Part shown: positions 37,613 to 48,968 of the stretch, piece by piece
How the letters are laid out: the number at the start of each line of letters is the position of its first letter
Numbering within the stretch: position 1 is the first letter of the stretch
Assembly (NCBI RefSeq): GCF_029227915.1
Contig: NC_079889.1
Location: 2,108,001-2,172,000, forward strand
Direction: 5' to 3'
From: Hydractinia symbiolongicarpus
Lineage: Eukaryota; Cnidaria; Hydrozoa; Anthoathecata; Hydractiniidae
Length of the DNA: 64,000 nucleotides
Notes under the pieces: model-generated
Seen by the model: the letters and a program-made list of their open reading frames with translations, nothing else
Told to the model about the DNA's origin: nothing
Databases searched by the model: none
Made by a program: the position numbers and the translations under genes

Positions 37613-40600
37613 TTTTTACCCTCGTTAAGCACTTCAAATGAACTTGAAAAAGAAGTGTTTGAAAACGGGGATGAAAATCAAATTACAAATTTTTTACACA
37701 ATGATCACACTAACGATAGTTATGTATCCTCATGGTGTTCTGAAATTTGCGAACAAAGTCATAACAACTCTGAGCCAGCACAGTGTTTTGCAAGTTCCAA
37801 TTCTATTCCCTGCGAGTTAAACGCTCATACGAGATTAAATAACTTGCGCATTAAAAACCTTCATAGAGTAGCTATTGGGCATATAAATATCAACTCAATA
37901 AGAAACAAATTTGAGATGCTTTCTGCGACTGTAGATGGTAATCTTGACATTTTGATGGTCTCAGAGTCTAAAATCGACAACTCTTTTCCCACAGCACAAT
38001 TTTTTATCAATGGCTATACCAAACCATACAGGCTAGACCGAGACTGTTTCGGTGGCGGTATTCTGCTGTATGTACGGCAAGATATTTCATCCCGACCCAT
38101 TACCTGTAAATTTCAAAACCATGCAGAATACTTATTAGTGGAAATAAATCTGCGGAAACAAAAGTGGCTCCTCTGTTGCGTATACAACCCTCATAAACAA
38201 AATTTGAAAAAACATTTGCAATATATTGAAGAGGAAATTGCTAAACATTCTGCTACTTATGACAATCTTCTTGTGATCGGTGATTTCAATGCTGAACCAA
38301 GCGAAATTCCACTTTCTGATTTTGCAAAAATGTATGGTTTGCATAACCTTGTAAAAGAGCCTACTTGTTTTAAAAGCCAATGCAACCCAACTTGCATCGA
38401 CTTGATCCTTACTAACAAATCATCAAGCTTTCAACACACTAATGTTGTGGAAACAGGCTTATCTGACTTCCACAAGATGACTGTGACTTTTATGAAAACT
38501 AAATTTAAAAAGGGTAAACCGAACATACAACAATATAGGGACTACAAAATTGACCATGAAACTTTCCGGGGGGACCTTTTTAAATCGTTAAATGAAACCG
38601 ATTTTTTAGGTATTGATCTTGAAGTATCTTTGAACAAAGTCATGAACACTCTTAATATACATGCTCCAAAGAAAACGAAATATTTGAGAACCAACCAAGC
38701 ACCTTTTATGAATAAAGAGTTAAATACGGCAATAATGACTAGATCTAGACTAAGAAATAAATACTTAAAAAACAAAAGCGATGAAAATAAAACTGCTTTT
38801 AAAAAGCAAAGAAATAAATGTGTCAAACTAGTACAAAAAAGTAAAGAAACCTACTATAACAATTTAGAGATTAAAAGTGTTACAGATAATAAAAAATTCT
38901 GGAACACAGTTAAACCTTGCTTTACTGAGAAAGTCAAAAACAAAGAGCTGATAACATTAGTCGAAAATGGAAAAACTATCACTGATGACCTTGAAATAGC
39001 ATCGATTTTCAATGATTATTTTTGCAACCTTGTTCCCAATCTTAGAATCAAGCTAAATGAAAATCCACAAAATGATAATATTTTTAATGATAAATCTATT
39101 GAGACCTCGTTATCGAAATTTGCTAATAATCCAAGTGTTGTCAAAATCAAACAGTTTTATGGCGAGTCTGGTAAAAAGCTTTCTTTTAGACGAGTCAGCC
39201 TATCTGATGTTACCAAAAAAATTAAAGATTTGGATAAAAATAAAACTACACAGCAGTCTGACATTCCAACGAAAATAATACAGGAAAATTCTGACATTTT
39301 TGGAAATGTTTTGTGCAATAGCATAAATTATAACATCGACCAATCCAATTTTCCAAAACGCCTTAAGAACGCAGACGTCATTCCAGTTTTCAAAAAGGAG
39401 GACCGTACGGACAAGTGTAACTACCGCCCGGTCAGTATACTGCCTAATATCTCTAAGATATTCGAAAAATGCTTATACGAACAAATTGAAGCATTTTTTC
39501 AACCTATTTTTAACAAGCAGCAGTGTGGTTTTCGGAGAGGTTTTAGTACGCAGCAATGCCTTATAGCAATGATCGAAAAATGTAAAAAAAGCCTAGATAA
39601 TAAAGGATCTTACGCAGCGTTATTGACAGACTTGTCTATAGCTTTTGACTGTATAAATCACGATTTACTTATTGCTAAATTGCACGCTTATGGGTTTGAC
39701 AAGGATGCTTTGAGATTAATACACAGCTATTTAACTGGCCGGAAACAAAGAGTTAAAATGAACAACTCATTTAGTACGTTACTGGACATCTTATTTGGTG
39801 TGCCACAAGGGTCTATTTTAGGCCCACTACTCTTCAACGTTTTCCTGATAGATTTATTTCTGATAACGATTGAAACTGATATAGCTAGCTACGCAGATGA
39901 CAACATCCCATATACGTATGGGTCTGATAAAAATCAAGTTGTAGAAGACCTTGAAAAAACAGCAAAAAGAATGTTTATATGGTTTGCTGAAAACGGTATG
40001 AAAGCCAATGAAGCAAAGAGCCATCTTCTTTCTAGCTTACCACTTGATACAAAAGCTGTCGTTGGAGACACGTACATTGAAAACAGTGACCAACAGAAAC
40101 TGTTAGGGATAAAAATTGATCGGAAATTAAAATTTGATTTGCATGTAACGGACTTATGTCAAAAAACCAGCCAAAAACTACATGCGTTAGCGCGTGTTGC
40201 ACCTTACATGGATACTCAAAAAAGAAGAGTTATTATGAAGGCTTTTGTTACCTCTCAATTCAGTTACTGTCCTTTGATATGGATGTTCCACAATAGAACA
40301 CTGAATAACAGAATTAATAATCTGCATGTAAGAGCACTTCGAATAATCTATTGTGACCATACATCAACATTTAAGGAACTGTTACATAGAGATAAATCAA
40401 AAACGATACACGAAAAAAATCTTGAAACACTAGCTATAGAAATATATAAAGCTAAAAACAAACTCTCACCTGATATAATAAGTGATATTTTTCTGTTCCG
40501 TAGTAGCACTTATAATTTGAGAAATGAAAGAGAACTTTGCTATCGCACAGCAAAAACGTCTACTTATGGCACTGAAACTATCTCAAATTTCGCGCCAAAA

Positions 40601-41040
40601 TTGTGGCAGATGATACCATCAAATATAAAAACATCTGAAACGTTACAAGAGTTTAAGTCAAAAATTAAGAAATGGAATCCAGAAAGTTGCCCTTGTAGGT
40701 TGTGCAAACCGTATATTAATGGATTAGGTTTTATTTGACAGGCAGACTTTTATTTAGTATTTATAGCATTTTGTGGTTTGTTTTTGTTGTTTTTTTTTTT
40801 TGTTTTTTTCCCGAATTTTCTGGCATACCACTTCCTTGCAATATATAGGATCTCAAAAATAAAAGCTATAGTCTAACCATCCTTTACTTCAGGATGATGG
40901 TATGCAAAGCAAAGAAGTCAAATTAACTAAATTAATTGCCTTCTTTATTGACTTTAATTAGCGACTTTTCCCGAGAAGCTAGAATTTTTTATTTTTTTTT
41001 ACACGTCAATGTAAAAGAAATTGTTAATAATAATAATAAT
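37345..41040 (+). mobile_element. CR1/L2-group non-LTR retrotransposon, 5'-truncated
   Basis: Contains the end of ORF1, a complete ORF2 and a 3' UTR ending in a TAA repeat (41024-41040). The 5' boundary is placed where similarity to the gene 3 upstream region (27260-27390) breaks off. It interrupts the gene 4 side of the segmental duplication. The 3' ~520 bp are nearly identical to a second truncated copy at 44442-44954, which suggests recent activity. No clear target-site duplication is seen, as is usual for this group. Confidence 0.9.
37655..40738 (+). CDS. LINE ORF2: APE endonuclease and reverse transcriptase
   Basis: About 1027 codons without a stop. The N-terminal APE-type endonuclease (~70-275) shows its catalytic set: HININSIRNK, the Glu of MVSESKID, GDFNAEP and SDFHKM. 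The reverse transcriptase (~545-830) shows LTDLSIAFDCINHDLL, GVPQGSILGPLLF and the active-site YADD. A His/Cys-rich tail (ESCPCRLCKPY) ends the protein. It nicks target DNA and copies element RNA at the nick. The open frame begins after the TGA at 37610; there is no in-frame ATG until residue ~90, after the first endonuclease motif. Initiation is therefore unclear: readthrough, non-ATG start or an inactivated start. The GTG at 37655 is only a nominal start. Confidence 0.93.
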   Translation: MFENGDENQITNFLHNDHTNDSYVSSWCSEICEQSHNNSEPAQCFASSNSIPCELNAHTRLNNLRIKNLHRVAIGHININSIRNKFEMLSATVDGNLDILMVSESKIDNSFPTAQFFINGYTKPYRLDRDCFGGGILLYVRQDISSRPITCKFQNHAEYLLVEINLRKQKWLLCCVYNPHKQNLKKHLQYIEEEIAKHSATYDNLLVIGDFNAEPSEIPLSDFAKMYGLHNLVKEPTCFKSQCNPTCIDLILTNKSSSFQHTNVVETGLSDFHKMTVTFMKTKFKKGKPNIQQYRDYKIDHETFRGDLFKSLNETDFLGIDLEVSLNKVMNTLNIHAPKKTKYLRTNQAPFMNKELNTAIMTRSRLRNKYLKNKSDENKTAFKKQRNKCVKLVQKSKETYYNNLEIKSVTDNKKFWNTVKPCFTEKVKNKELITLVENGKTITDDLEIASIFNDYFCNLVPNLRIKLNENPQNDNIFNDKSIETSLSKFANNPSVVKIKQFYGESGKKLSFRRVSLSDVTKKIKDLDKNKTTQQSDIPTKIIQENSDIFGNVLCNSINYNIDQSNFPKRLKNADVIPVFKKEDRTDKCNYRPVSILPNISKIFEKCLYEQIEAFFQPIFNKQQCGFRRGFSTQQCLIAMIEKCKKSLDNKGSYAALLTDLSIAFDCINHDLLIAKLHAYGFDKDALRLIHSYLTGRKQRVKMNNSFSTLLDILFGVPQGSILGPLLFNVFLIDLFLITIETDIASYADDNIPYTYGSDKNQVVEDLEKTAKRMFIWFAENGMKANEAKSHLLSSLPLDTKAVVGDTYIENSDQQKLLGIKIDRKLKFDLHVTDLCQKTSQKLHALARVAPYMDTQKRRVIMKAFVTSQFSYCPLIWMFHNRTLNNRINNLHVRALRIIYCDHTSTFKELLHRDKSKTIHEKNLETLAIEIYKAKNKLSPDIISDIFLFRSSTYNLRNERELCYRTAKTSTYGTETISNFAPKLWQMIPSNIKTSETLQEFKSKIKKWNPESCPCRLCKPYINGLGFI

Positions 41041-41690
41041 GCAGTATGGTATCGGCCAATTAAACAGTCACACTAATATACCAATTAATTAAACAAATGT
41101 TAATTTCGAATCATCTAATTAAGCAACGGTGACCTTCAGATTTCTAAAATTTCTTGACAAACGCATGAAATGGTTAAAATACCGCATTTCAATTGTCAAT
41201 AAAGATATTTAAAAATAATTATACAGCTTTTCACCTGACTACCTGTTTCCCCATTGTCACCACCAACAGCCAAGACGCCATATCAAACATTTTTGATTAA
41301 CCTGAAGGTTATTAAAAATGATAAACAAGATTCCAATCCCCGAGTACTTTAAAAGTCATTACAAAAAAATTAAGAGCGCTAATAAACAGGATTAAAAGAT
41401 TGGGCTTGAGAAATAGAATAAGTAATGCCTCTATAATAATACCCGTACTTTGTCAGTCAACCAAAAATGGGTGGTGCTAGCCGCGCACGAAATATTTTAG
41501 GTACGAATATATCGATTTCGCTGCGAAATGTCGTTGATTTTTCACGGATTAACGACTATTTTCATAAAATAAAACTAGTGTACACTTAATAACTAAATGC
41601 ACTTTTACTACATAACTTTAGGCGTTTCTTGACTGTCTATATTTACATACATTATTTTCTTGAAAGATTTCAAACATTTGATTATTGCTA
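41041..41690 (+). repeat. gene 4-side continuation of the segmental duplication
   Basis: From about 41300 this matches 27850-28190 upstream of gene 3 (for example 'agtcattacaaaaaaatt', then 'cgtttcttgactgtcta' and 'gatttcaaac'). No gene is seen. Confidence 0.65.
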
Positions 41691-41696
41691 AACTAG

Positions 41697-42004
41697 TCCA
41701 TAAGGCCCGTGGAAACATCCAATGAGGCGCAGGATAAAATTTCGATGACGTCAGCAACCTATCCCTTAAAAATTTAGAATTTTGTTTTCACGTTGCATCT
41801 ATTGTGTAGAGATTAAAGCGCTGATCAAGAAAATGTATATGATCATGTGCTTTTGATATGAGCGGTTAATGAGATATAAGGAAGGGTTTAAAAATTTTGC
41901 TGACGTCAGCAATGGCCCCATCAAGACCGAAAATTTTTTTTTATAAAATTTATCCACTTTGCAAAAGTCACAGACAGAAGCTTCGTATTATTATAAGAGA
42001 CTAG
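41697..42004 (+). mobile_element. Helitron-like repeat, copy 2
   Basis: Begins TCCATAAGGCCCGTGGAAA directly after a CTAG (41693-41696) and ends ttattataagagaCTAG at 42004. It is directly followed by copy 3. Shorter than copy 3 through internal loss. Confidence 0.65.
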
Positions 42005-42714
42005 TCGATAAGGCCTGTGGAAAAATCCACTTAGGTCGAATAACAGAGAAAAACAACCGTCATTTAAATTTTGCTGACGTCTGCAGAGACATGTCAGAAC
42101 ACAAACTCTTTTTCAGAAATGTGTATGCCTGTTGCCTTCATCGTATAGATCTTACAACGCTGATGAAGAAAATGGATATGTTCGTGTGGTTTTAATGAGC
42201 GGTTATTGAGATATAAGGGTTTAAAAATATTGCTGGCGTCAGGAATGGCCTTTCAAAAGACAAAAAATATTTTTAGAAATTTGTACACCAACTGCCTTCA
42301 TCGTATAGATCTTGAAAGGCCGATCAAGAAAACGTATAGGATCATGTAGTTTTATAAAAAGCTTGCAGAGATATTAGGGTTTGAACGTTTTTTGATGAAG
42401 TCATCAACCCGTCCATTCCGAAACGGATTCGGGAACCCGAGATTTGGGAAACTTACCCAAATTGGTCCCAGGTAGTCCCTAGTTACCCACACGGTGAAAA
42501 ATCATTGACGTCACCACCTCGTTTCCAAGTTATTTAGCCTCAAAGTTTTAGGTGCACTGTAATGGCTGCATTAATTTAATATAGGATATTGACGTTAAAG
42601 TAGTGTTATTGACGACGCGCCGTAAACGTTTTTCGGCGACATCAAAGGAAAATGACGATATCCACTTTGCCTGTTACGGACAGACACAGTCTCTGTATTA
42701 TTATAATAGACTAG
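42005..42714 (+). mobile_element. Helitron-like repeat, copy 3
   Basis: Starts TCGATAAGGCCTGTGG with the GTGGAAAAATCCAC hairpin and ends ttattataatagaCTAG. It shares 'attccgaaacggattcggga', 'tgacgtca', and 'ccactttgcctgttac' with copy 1. Three elements are joined head to tail here without spacer. Confidence 0.68.
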
Positions 42715-42800
42715 TCAATAAGGCCCGTGGAAAAAGTCCTATGAAAAATAGGTTGCTTTAGATGTTTTTCTGACGTCAACAGTGCATATAAAAATAAATG
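42715..42800 (+). mobile_element. Helitron-like repeat, copy 4 (truncated)
   Basis: Begins TCAATAAGGCCCGTGGAAA directly after the CTAG of copy 3 and is lost after about 85 bp. Confidence 0.55.
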
Positions 42801-43129
42801 TTCTTAAAATCTTACACACAATGTCAAATATCAAATCGCATTAAATCCTCAAATCCTATGCAAAATAAAAAAGAACAGCTTGTAAGGTGTAAAATCTAGG
42901 TGATATTGTCATTCCCTTAGAAGCTTATACAAAAATACGAAAGTTTAGATTTATAAGCTTGAAAAAAATAGATATGATATTCCCAGATATATATGAAGAA
43001 TCATTTATGATCCTAAATCGTAATAGAATGTCCTTATTATGTTTTCACTTAACTCAAGCTGCGAATTAGTCAGAAATTAGATTAATATAAAAATACAATT
43101 TTCTTTTATCTTTATTTTTCAATATTTAC

Positions 43130-43200
43130 TATAAAAGGAACTAAATTCCCCTACACAAACCACAAAGTTTTTTACTGGCTGCTACAATCCAGTGAGAAAG
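43130..43200 (+). promoter_or_regulatory. gene 4 TATA box and non-coding exon 1
   Basis: TATA box tataaaa (43130-43136); exon 1 ends ggctgctacaatcc..gaaag at 43200 before a gtaaga donor. The TATA-to-donor distance is 70 nt, as in gene 3. Intron 1 (43201-45548) is 2.3 kb because a LINE fragment is inserted in it. Confidence 0.75.
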
Positions 43201-44441
43201 GTAAGAGTAATTTACATAACGAAAAAATAATCAAAGATTTTAGACAGTACTTTAGGAATTTGATTGACTTTAAGAATCTAAATGATTTGCTTTCGTTGGG
43301 AAAAAAAATGTATGGTGTGAATGTAGTGAGAATGTCGTAGCTTTTTTATAAATAATATGTGATTGGTAAAAATCACTAAACGGTACGTCTCAACTATATT
43401 TTAAACAGGACAAAATGCGTCAAACAGGTAATTCTTCACCACAGGTAGGCAATAAATGTTGCTACAGGTTGATGTCAGGTAGACTGTATTTACAATCTGC
43501 ACAAGAACATAATCCACGGCCTTGAAGAAATTTAACGTAAGATGCAAGAATATAACACAAAAATAACCTACTGAGCTACCTGTGAGGACACACTTTAAGT
43601 TCTAAAGTGTTCTTGTTTTAACAAATCTTAATATTTTGACGAGATTGTATGGGAACGAAGAAACTCTCTAAGTTCCATCATCAGTAATAGCACGACTCAA
43701 CTGGTTTGAGTGTTATATAAGCTAATTGGCAATTGGTTTGTAACTTTAAATAGGCTAGCAACACTTGATTTATTTAAAGTGCTCCAGTGTGGCCATTCGT
43801 ATACTCACTGTAAATGTGCTACCATTTTTACAAGGAATGTTTTGTTACTTGCTAAAAATTAAAGACAATATGTAGTTATTTAAAAGTAATCAAGTTCGCA
43901 TCTTTAGAACACTTTATTTCATCACGTGCTAATGCAATTTCTTTTTCATATTCGTGTGACTTTTCACTAAAATCTCTTTATTTCACAAATAATCTATTGT
44001 TTGGAAAAAGTAGGTTTAAAAACAGAAGGAGGTATATCTTAGTGATGTCCATTCAAATTCTATTCAAAATGCATTTGTTTACGCGCTCCTTTCAAACCCA
44101 TCCGTAGCGCCGCTTTTGCTGTATTTTTACATGCCGAGAGTGAGACGAGTGTTTTAACGACAAAGCAGAACTTTCAGAAAACATTAAAAACTATCAGCAC
44201 ATAAGTACAACACGTGACTCTGTTGTGCTATAAGAATTATTGCTGGTGAAATTTATTATCCCCACTTGCAAAACGATTCAGCTGGTATTTGAAGCTTGTA
44301 TTGTGTAAATTTTAGCCCTAAGATATGATATAATTTTATATCTTGTAGATATTTCTGTACGTTCCCTCCTAGCACAGCGTCAGGTAAAAGATTGATAAAA
44401 CTTTTAAAATACTACTGCAGCAGAGGTTGCATATTAGTACA

Positions 44442-44954
44442 TTAAGAAATGAAAGAGAACTTTGCTATCGCACAGCAAAAACGTTTACTTATGGCACTGA
44501 AACTATCTCAAATATCGCGCCAAAATTGTGGCAGATGATACCATCAAATATAAAAACATCTGAAACGTTACAAGAGTTTAAGTCAAAAATTAAGAAATGG
44601 AATCCAGAAAGTTGCCCTTGTAGGTTGTGCAAACCGTATATTAATGGATTAGGTTTTATTTGACAGGCAGACTTTTATTTAGTATTTATAGCATTTTGCG
44701 GTTTGTTTTTGTTGTTTTTTTTCCCGAATTTTCTGGCATACCACTTCCTTGCAATATATAGGATCTCAAAAATAAAAGCTATAGTCTAACCATCCTTTAT
44801 TTCAGGATGATGGTATGCAAAGCAAAGAAGTCAAATTAACTAAATTAATTGCCTTCTTCATTGACTTTAATTAGCGACTTTTCCCGAGAAGCTAGAATTT
44901 TTTATTTTTTTTTACACGTCAATGTAAAAGAAATTGTTAATAATAATAATAATA
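44442..44954 (+). mobile_element. 5'-truncated 3' end of the same LINE, inside intron 1 of gene 4
   Basis: Encodes the last ~75 residues of ORF2 (RNERELCYRTAKT ... NGLGFI) and the 3' UTR, ending in TAA repeats. It differs from the 3' end of the long copy at only a few positions, apart from a shorter T-run. It is in the same transcriptional direction as gene 4. Confidence 0.93.
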
Positions 44955-45560
44955 AAGTTAATGAATTTTCGGTATAGAATCGGTGTTCGGTGACCATCGT
45001 TTCTTTCATAGAACAAAAGAAAATATTAATCATTTGTGACTTTCTAATTATGCGTTTTTCGTTGGGTCATGATTTACTTTTATTTCTTTGCGTTTTTATT
45101 ATCTGAGATTGTTTTTTATTTTTTTATTCTACCATAATTTCCAAAAAAAATACTCATATTCGGCTGATTTTACTTAGTTTCTGTATAAACCACCTGAAAT
45201 GTTTAAAAACAGATTTTAAACGATCGAATTACAAAACAAACGAGTTTTTACCGCTAGAAAAATAATTTATAATTTATGCAGAAATAACAATAAGCAACGG
45301 TTACTTTTTTAATTTACGCGCGAGATTTTAAAAATTTTGTTTACAAAACTGAATGTAAAAACAATGCAGAAACCTGCAAATCGGCAACGGATGGTTTTAA
45401 TAGAAACTACTGAGATGTATCTCCTTTTGTCTGTAAACCTCCTTGTTGAGAAAATGTCGAACTGACAAGTAAAACTGACAAGTCACGTGGGTCAACTGAT
45501 ATAATTAACAGTTAATAAAAAATGTTTAAATAATTAATCTATTTTTAGGTTGCTGCAAAG

Positions 45561-48500
45561 ATGAAGTCGCAAGGTGAGTCACTAACTCAGATTCACCAAG
45601 TCATGCAAAAATCACGAATGTAATATGTTCAGAATCAAACCAGCATTTGAATTAAGATGAATTTATTAGAAAAATACTACTTTGTTACTAATATTTCTCA
45701 TATATTTACCATTTCTTTCTACTTCTTAGGTCTTTTACTCATCGTCTTCATTGCTGTTGGGAGTGTATCTTGTCATTACCTTAATGACATAATGGATGAG
45801 TTTGAAAGGAAGAGATATGACGAAAGTGACGAACAAAATGAAATTGGAAATAACGACGAAAACAGTGAAACTGAAAGTGACGAAGACAATGATATTAAAA
45901 GTGACCCCAAAAACTCGCATGATATTGCTACCGTAAATGGAAAACTAAAAAAAAAGCCAGTTGGACAACGTAAGTGCAAAAAAAACAATGTTTTGTAAAA
46001 AGGTAACTTGGATCATATACGTGACGAACTGTGTTAACTGGAATATTGTTTATTGGCCTACAATTTTTGTTTTAAAATCGTCTCCAAAGTCTCTAGTCTT
46101 TAAAGCAGAACACAAGCTTAGATTAACTGAAAAATAAGCATATAGTAAGCTAAATCAAGAGTGTATGAATGTTACCGAAATTTAAAAGTCATATCTGGGA
46201 TGATTTATTGAAAAAGGAAAAAATTTCTTTCCCAGTAGATGATTGTTGAAATAAAACACATGTTTTTAACTTGGCATATTTTTAAATCAAAACCTAAAAA
46301 CCATACTTAAACAAAAAAATCAACGTTTATCCAAAAAAATATAGCCGGTCTTTAAATGTCTAAATACACTTATCAAAAAGTCACAACTGTTTGCGATTTA
46401 GGTAAAGGAGATCATATGGATCATGAAGACATTATGTTCCGTAAGGGAGAAGAAGAAGCTTTATTTGGAACAAAAACTTCCAGCGATGAAGGACTATCTG
46501 AGAGATTAGAAGATGCAACAATATACACTAATCAGAGATGGACATTGCCTGTTCCATATCAAATTGAAGGAAGTTTAGGTAGGACTGATTTGTGACCATT
46601 TAACATCTAGAAGTCATCTTTCTTACTTAATACAGTTAATTTTGGCAACAATTCTTATTTTTTGTAGGCTCGGCGGCTAGATCTGCGATTTCAAGCGCCA
46701 TTGCTGAGTACAAATTAAAGACATGTATTACCTTCCGTCCGAAAAGATCTGGAGATACTAGTTACTTGTCATTTTTTAGGGGAAATGGGTAAGCTTTCCT
46801 GCAAATTCTTTATAGGAGATTGACTTTTATAAAAACAATGATATTAAAAGTAAGGAAAAAACCCAGGATATTGGTACTATTAGTGGAAAACTGAAAAAAA
46901 AGTTAGACAAGGTAAGTGCAAAAACAAAATGTTTTGTAATAAAGTAACTTGGATCATATACGTCAAGAACTGGGTTAACTGGATTATTTTTTATTGATCT
47001 ACAAGTTTTGTTTTCATAACCGCAAAAGTTTCTAAGCGAAATTCAGGTTTAAATTTACTGGAGAATAAACATATGCTAAGCCAATTGATAAATATATTAG
47101 GTCAACAGATATGTATGTTTCCACGATTTAAAAGCCATATCTGGGAAGATTTGTTGAACAATTTCTTTCCCAGGAGATGATTTTGGAAATAAAAACATGT
47201 GATTTCAATTGGACATATTTAAACATTCCTAAATTTTCCCAAGCATACCTTGGAACTTAAATATTAGGTTTATCAAAGAATATTAAATCAAGGCATACCG
47301 TAGCAAAAAGTAATGGTCAAATTGGTTGCAATTCTAAAGTTGCGTTGCTAGATAAAAAGAAATATTTGACCATTCTTCTTCACTCGTTTAACGGCACAGA
47401 GTTATTACACTCAAAGATAGTGATATTGATAGTGATATGACTGTCTTTTTGGCACTAGATGTTGGAGTTATGTTGGCAGATCAGGAGGAAAACAACTAGT
47501 GTCTTTGGGTCCGGGGTGTGAATACAGGATGACTGCTATTCACGAGGCGAGTATTGCTATTATCATTAGATGTTGTTTTTTCTAAAAAAGAAACAAATTA
47601 TGAACATATTTGTCTCCTTTAGATCATGCATGCTTTAGGTTTCTGGCATGAACAATCGAGACCCGACCGGGACAACTACGTCCAAATTTTTCTCCACAAC
47701 GTCCAGCAGGGTTAGTTATTTTGAACATTTTCTCTTTAGACAAAATTATAATTAATAGTTGATCATTCATATCCTGTTGTGTGTTCTTTAAATTCGTCCC
47801 AAATTTAAAAGAGATTTATAAATTTTGGTTAGGCCAAGCACATAATTTTGATAAGAAGTTAACAAGGGATATCACAACATTTGGATTTCCTTACGATTAC
47901 CGATCAGTTATGCATTACACAAAGTAAGTCCTTTGTTTTCATTTTATTATCCTTGTATAAAAAACCCATTTACTTGCTTCTATTTACTCTGACATGCAAT
48001 TATCTTGTACAGATATACATTTGGGAAATTTTTTAATGGACGGCAACAGCAAACCATTGTAGCAAGGAACAATCCAAGTCAGCAACTGGGCCAATGCTTT
48101 ACATGTGGGATGTCCCAGACAGATGTTAATCAATTAAATGCTATGTACTGTCGCGGCACTCCTCAAACTGGTATAAATCGCAATACGGTAACATCTCAGA
48201 TGAGTAACTTACTTGCCAGAAATGCAGGTCAATCAAATGATAATCTCAGGAAAACTGTCTTGAATTTCATGACAAGTACTTACAAGGATTATAATTTTTT
48301 GGTGAACGCCTATAATGCCGGATCCACACATTATTATTATGGTAACTGTGCTCACATCTTCAATTCACATAATAAAAATTTGGTGGTTTGTTATACAAAG
48401 AAAACATCTAGAGTTCCATCATTGGCCACGCAATCTCGAATTGTTTCAGCTGCTTTGGCTAGCATTACTAACAAGGTATTATTTTCAAATTGAAACCGAT

Positions 48501-48746
48501 TTTGTAGTTAACACTCTTTTCATGTTTTTTTTTTGTACTTTGCTTCACTCATTTTAGAACTGTGATCCTAAATGGGCGGCAAATGAAGCTCGGCAGAAAG
48601 CATCATCATATGGATATCCAATCGCTGCCGTTCAAGTTGTGAGGTTTGGTGCTAACTTGAGATCGGCCTGGCGCGGTACAGTTTACTTCAGAAATTATAA
48701 ATGTTTTAATAACAACGATTCCACTTTTGTGATGATGTTTGGATAG
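45561..48746 (+). CDS. astacin gene 4: secreted zinc metalloprotease with unknown C-terminal domain
   Basis: Nine coding exons: 45561-45573, 45730-45969, 46402-46578, 46668-46788, 47459-47546, 47623-47710, 47833-47923, 48013-48475 and 48558-48746, one open frame of 489 residues. Signal peptide [19 protein letters not shown], a propeptide longer than in gene 3 by an Asp/Glu/Ser-rich insert, HEDIMF switch, mature start near [19 protein letters not shown], zinc site [15 protein letters not shown] (about 212-226), Met-turn [20 protein letters not shown] (ends ~319), then the unrecognised C-terminal domain ending in MMFG. The intron after the first His-Glu uses a GC donor. Exon 2 starts at 45549. 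AATAAA at 48783-48788 is a likely poly(A) signal. Confidence 0.88.
46838..47290 (+). pseudogene. duplicated, decayed exon 3 end plus intron 3 inside intron 5 of gene 4
   Basis: Starts 'aacaatgatattaaaagt', as in exon 3 at 45890, and continues to a copied donor (aag|gtaagtgcaaaa, near 46911). It then repeats intron 3 (for example 'acttggatcatatacgt', 'aaagccatatctgggaagat', 'tctttcccaggagatgat'). It carries base changes and short losses. Including it as an exon would break the order signal-pro-catalytic, so I treat it as dead. Confidence 0.75.
47547..47622 (+). other. GC-AG intron splitting the zinc motif of gene 4
   Basis: A 76-nt phase-0 intron with donor GAG|GCGAGT, same place and donor as gene 3. 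Confidence 0.8.
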
Positions 48747-48782
48747 ATATATTGTAATGAGTGTTTCCACTCTGTTCTTTTA

Positions 48783-48788
48783 ATAAAC
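48783..48788 (+). promoter_or_regulatory. poly(A) signal of gene 4
   Basis: AATAAA 37 bases after the stop codon. A second AATAAA lies near 49170. Confidence 0.6.
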
Positions 48789-48857
48789 AATGAAGCACTC
48801 GCACTAATGTTTGTTTTTATATAATTTCTTCTATTGCATATATTATTTTTATAGTAG

Positions 48858-48968
48858 ATAGCATGTTAGCTTTGGTGCTAGCTTAAAAACATCTTGGCAT
48901 GTACCAGGTTACATCAATAATTATAGTGTTGCAATAAGATTTGTGACGATATTTGGAAAGACATTTTG
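48858..48968 (+). pseudogene. ghost copy of the last exon behind gene 4
   Basis: Repeats 'catgttagctttggtgctag', 'aacatcttggcatg' and 'aagatttgtgacgatatttgg', matching the ghost behind gene 3 and the coding last exon in order, but with gaps and stops. Confidence 0.7.

Noticed and set aside
38135-38826. Minus-strand frames within LINE ORF2
   Set aside because: Antisense shadows of a clearly coding strand.
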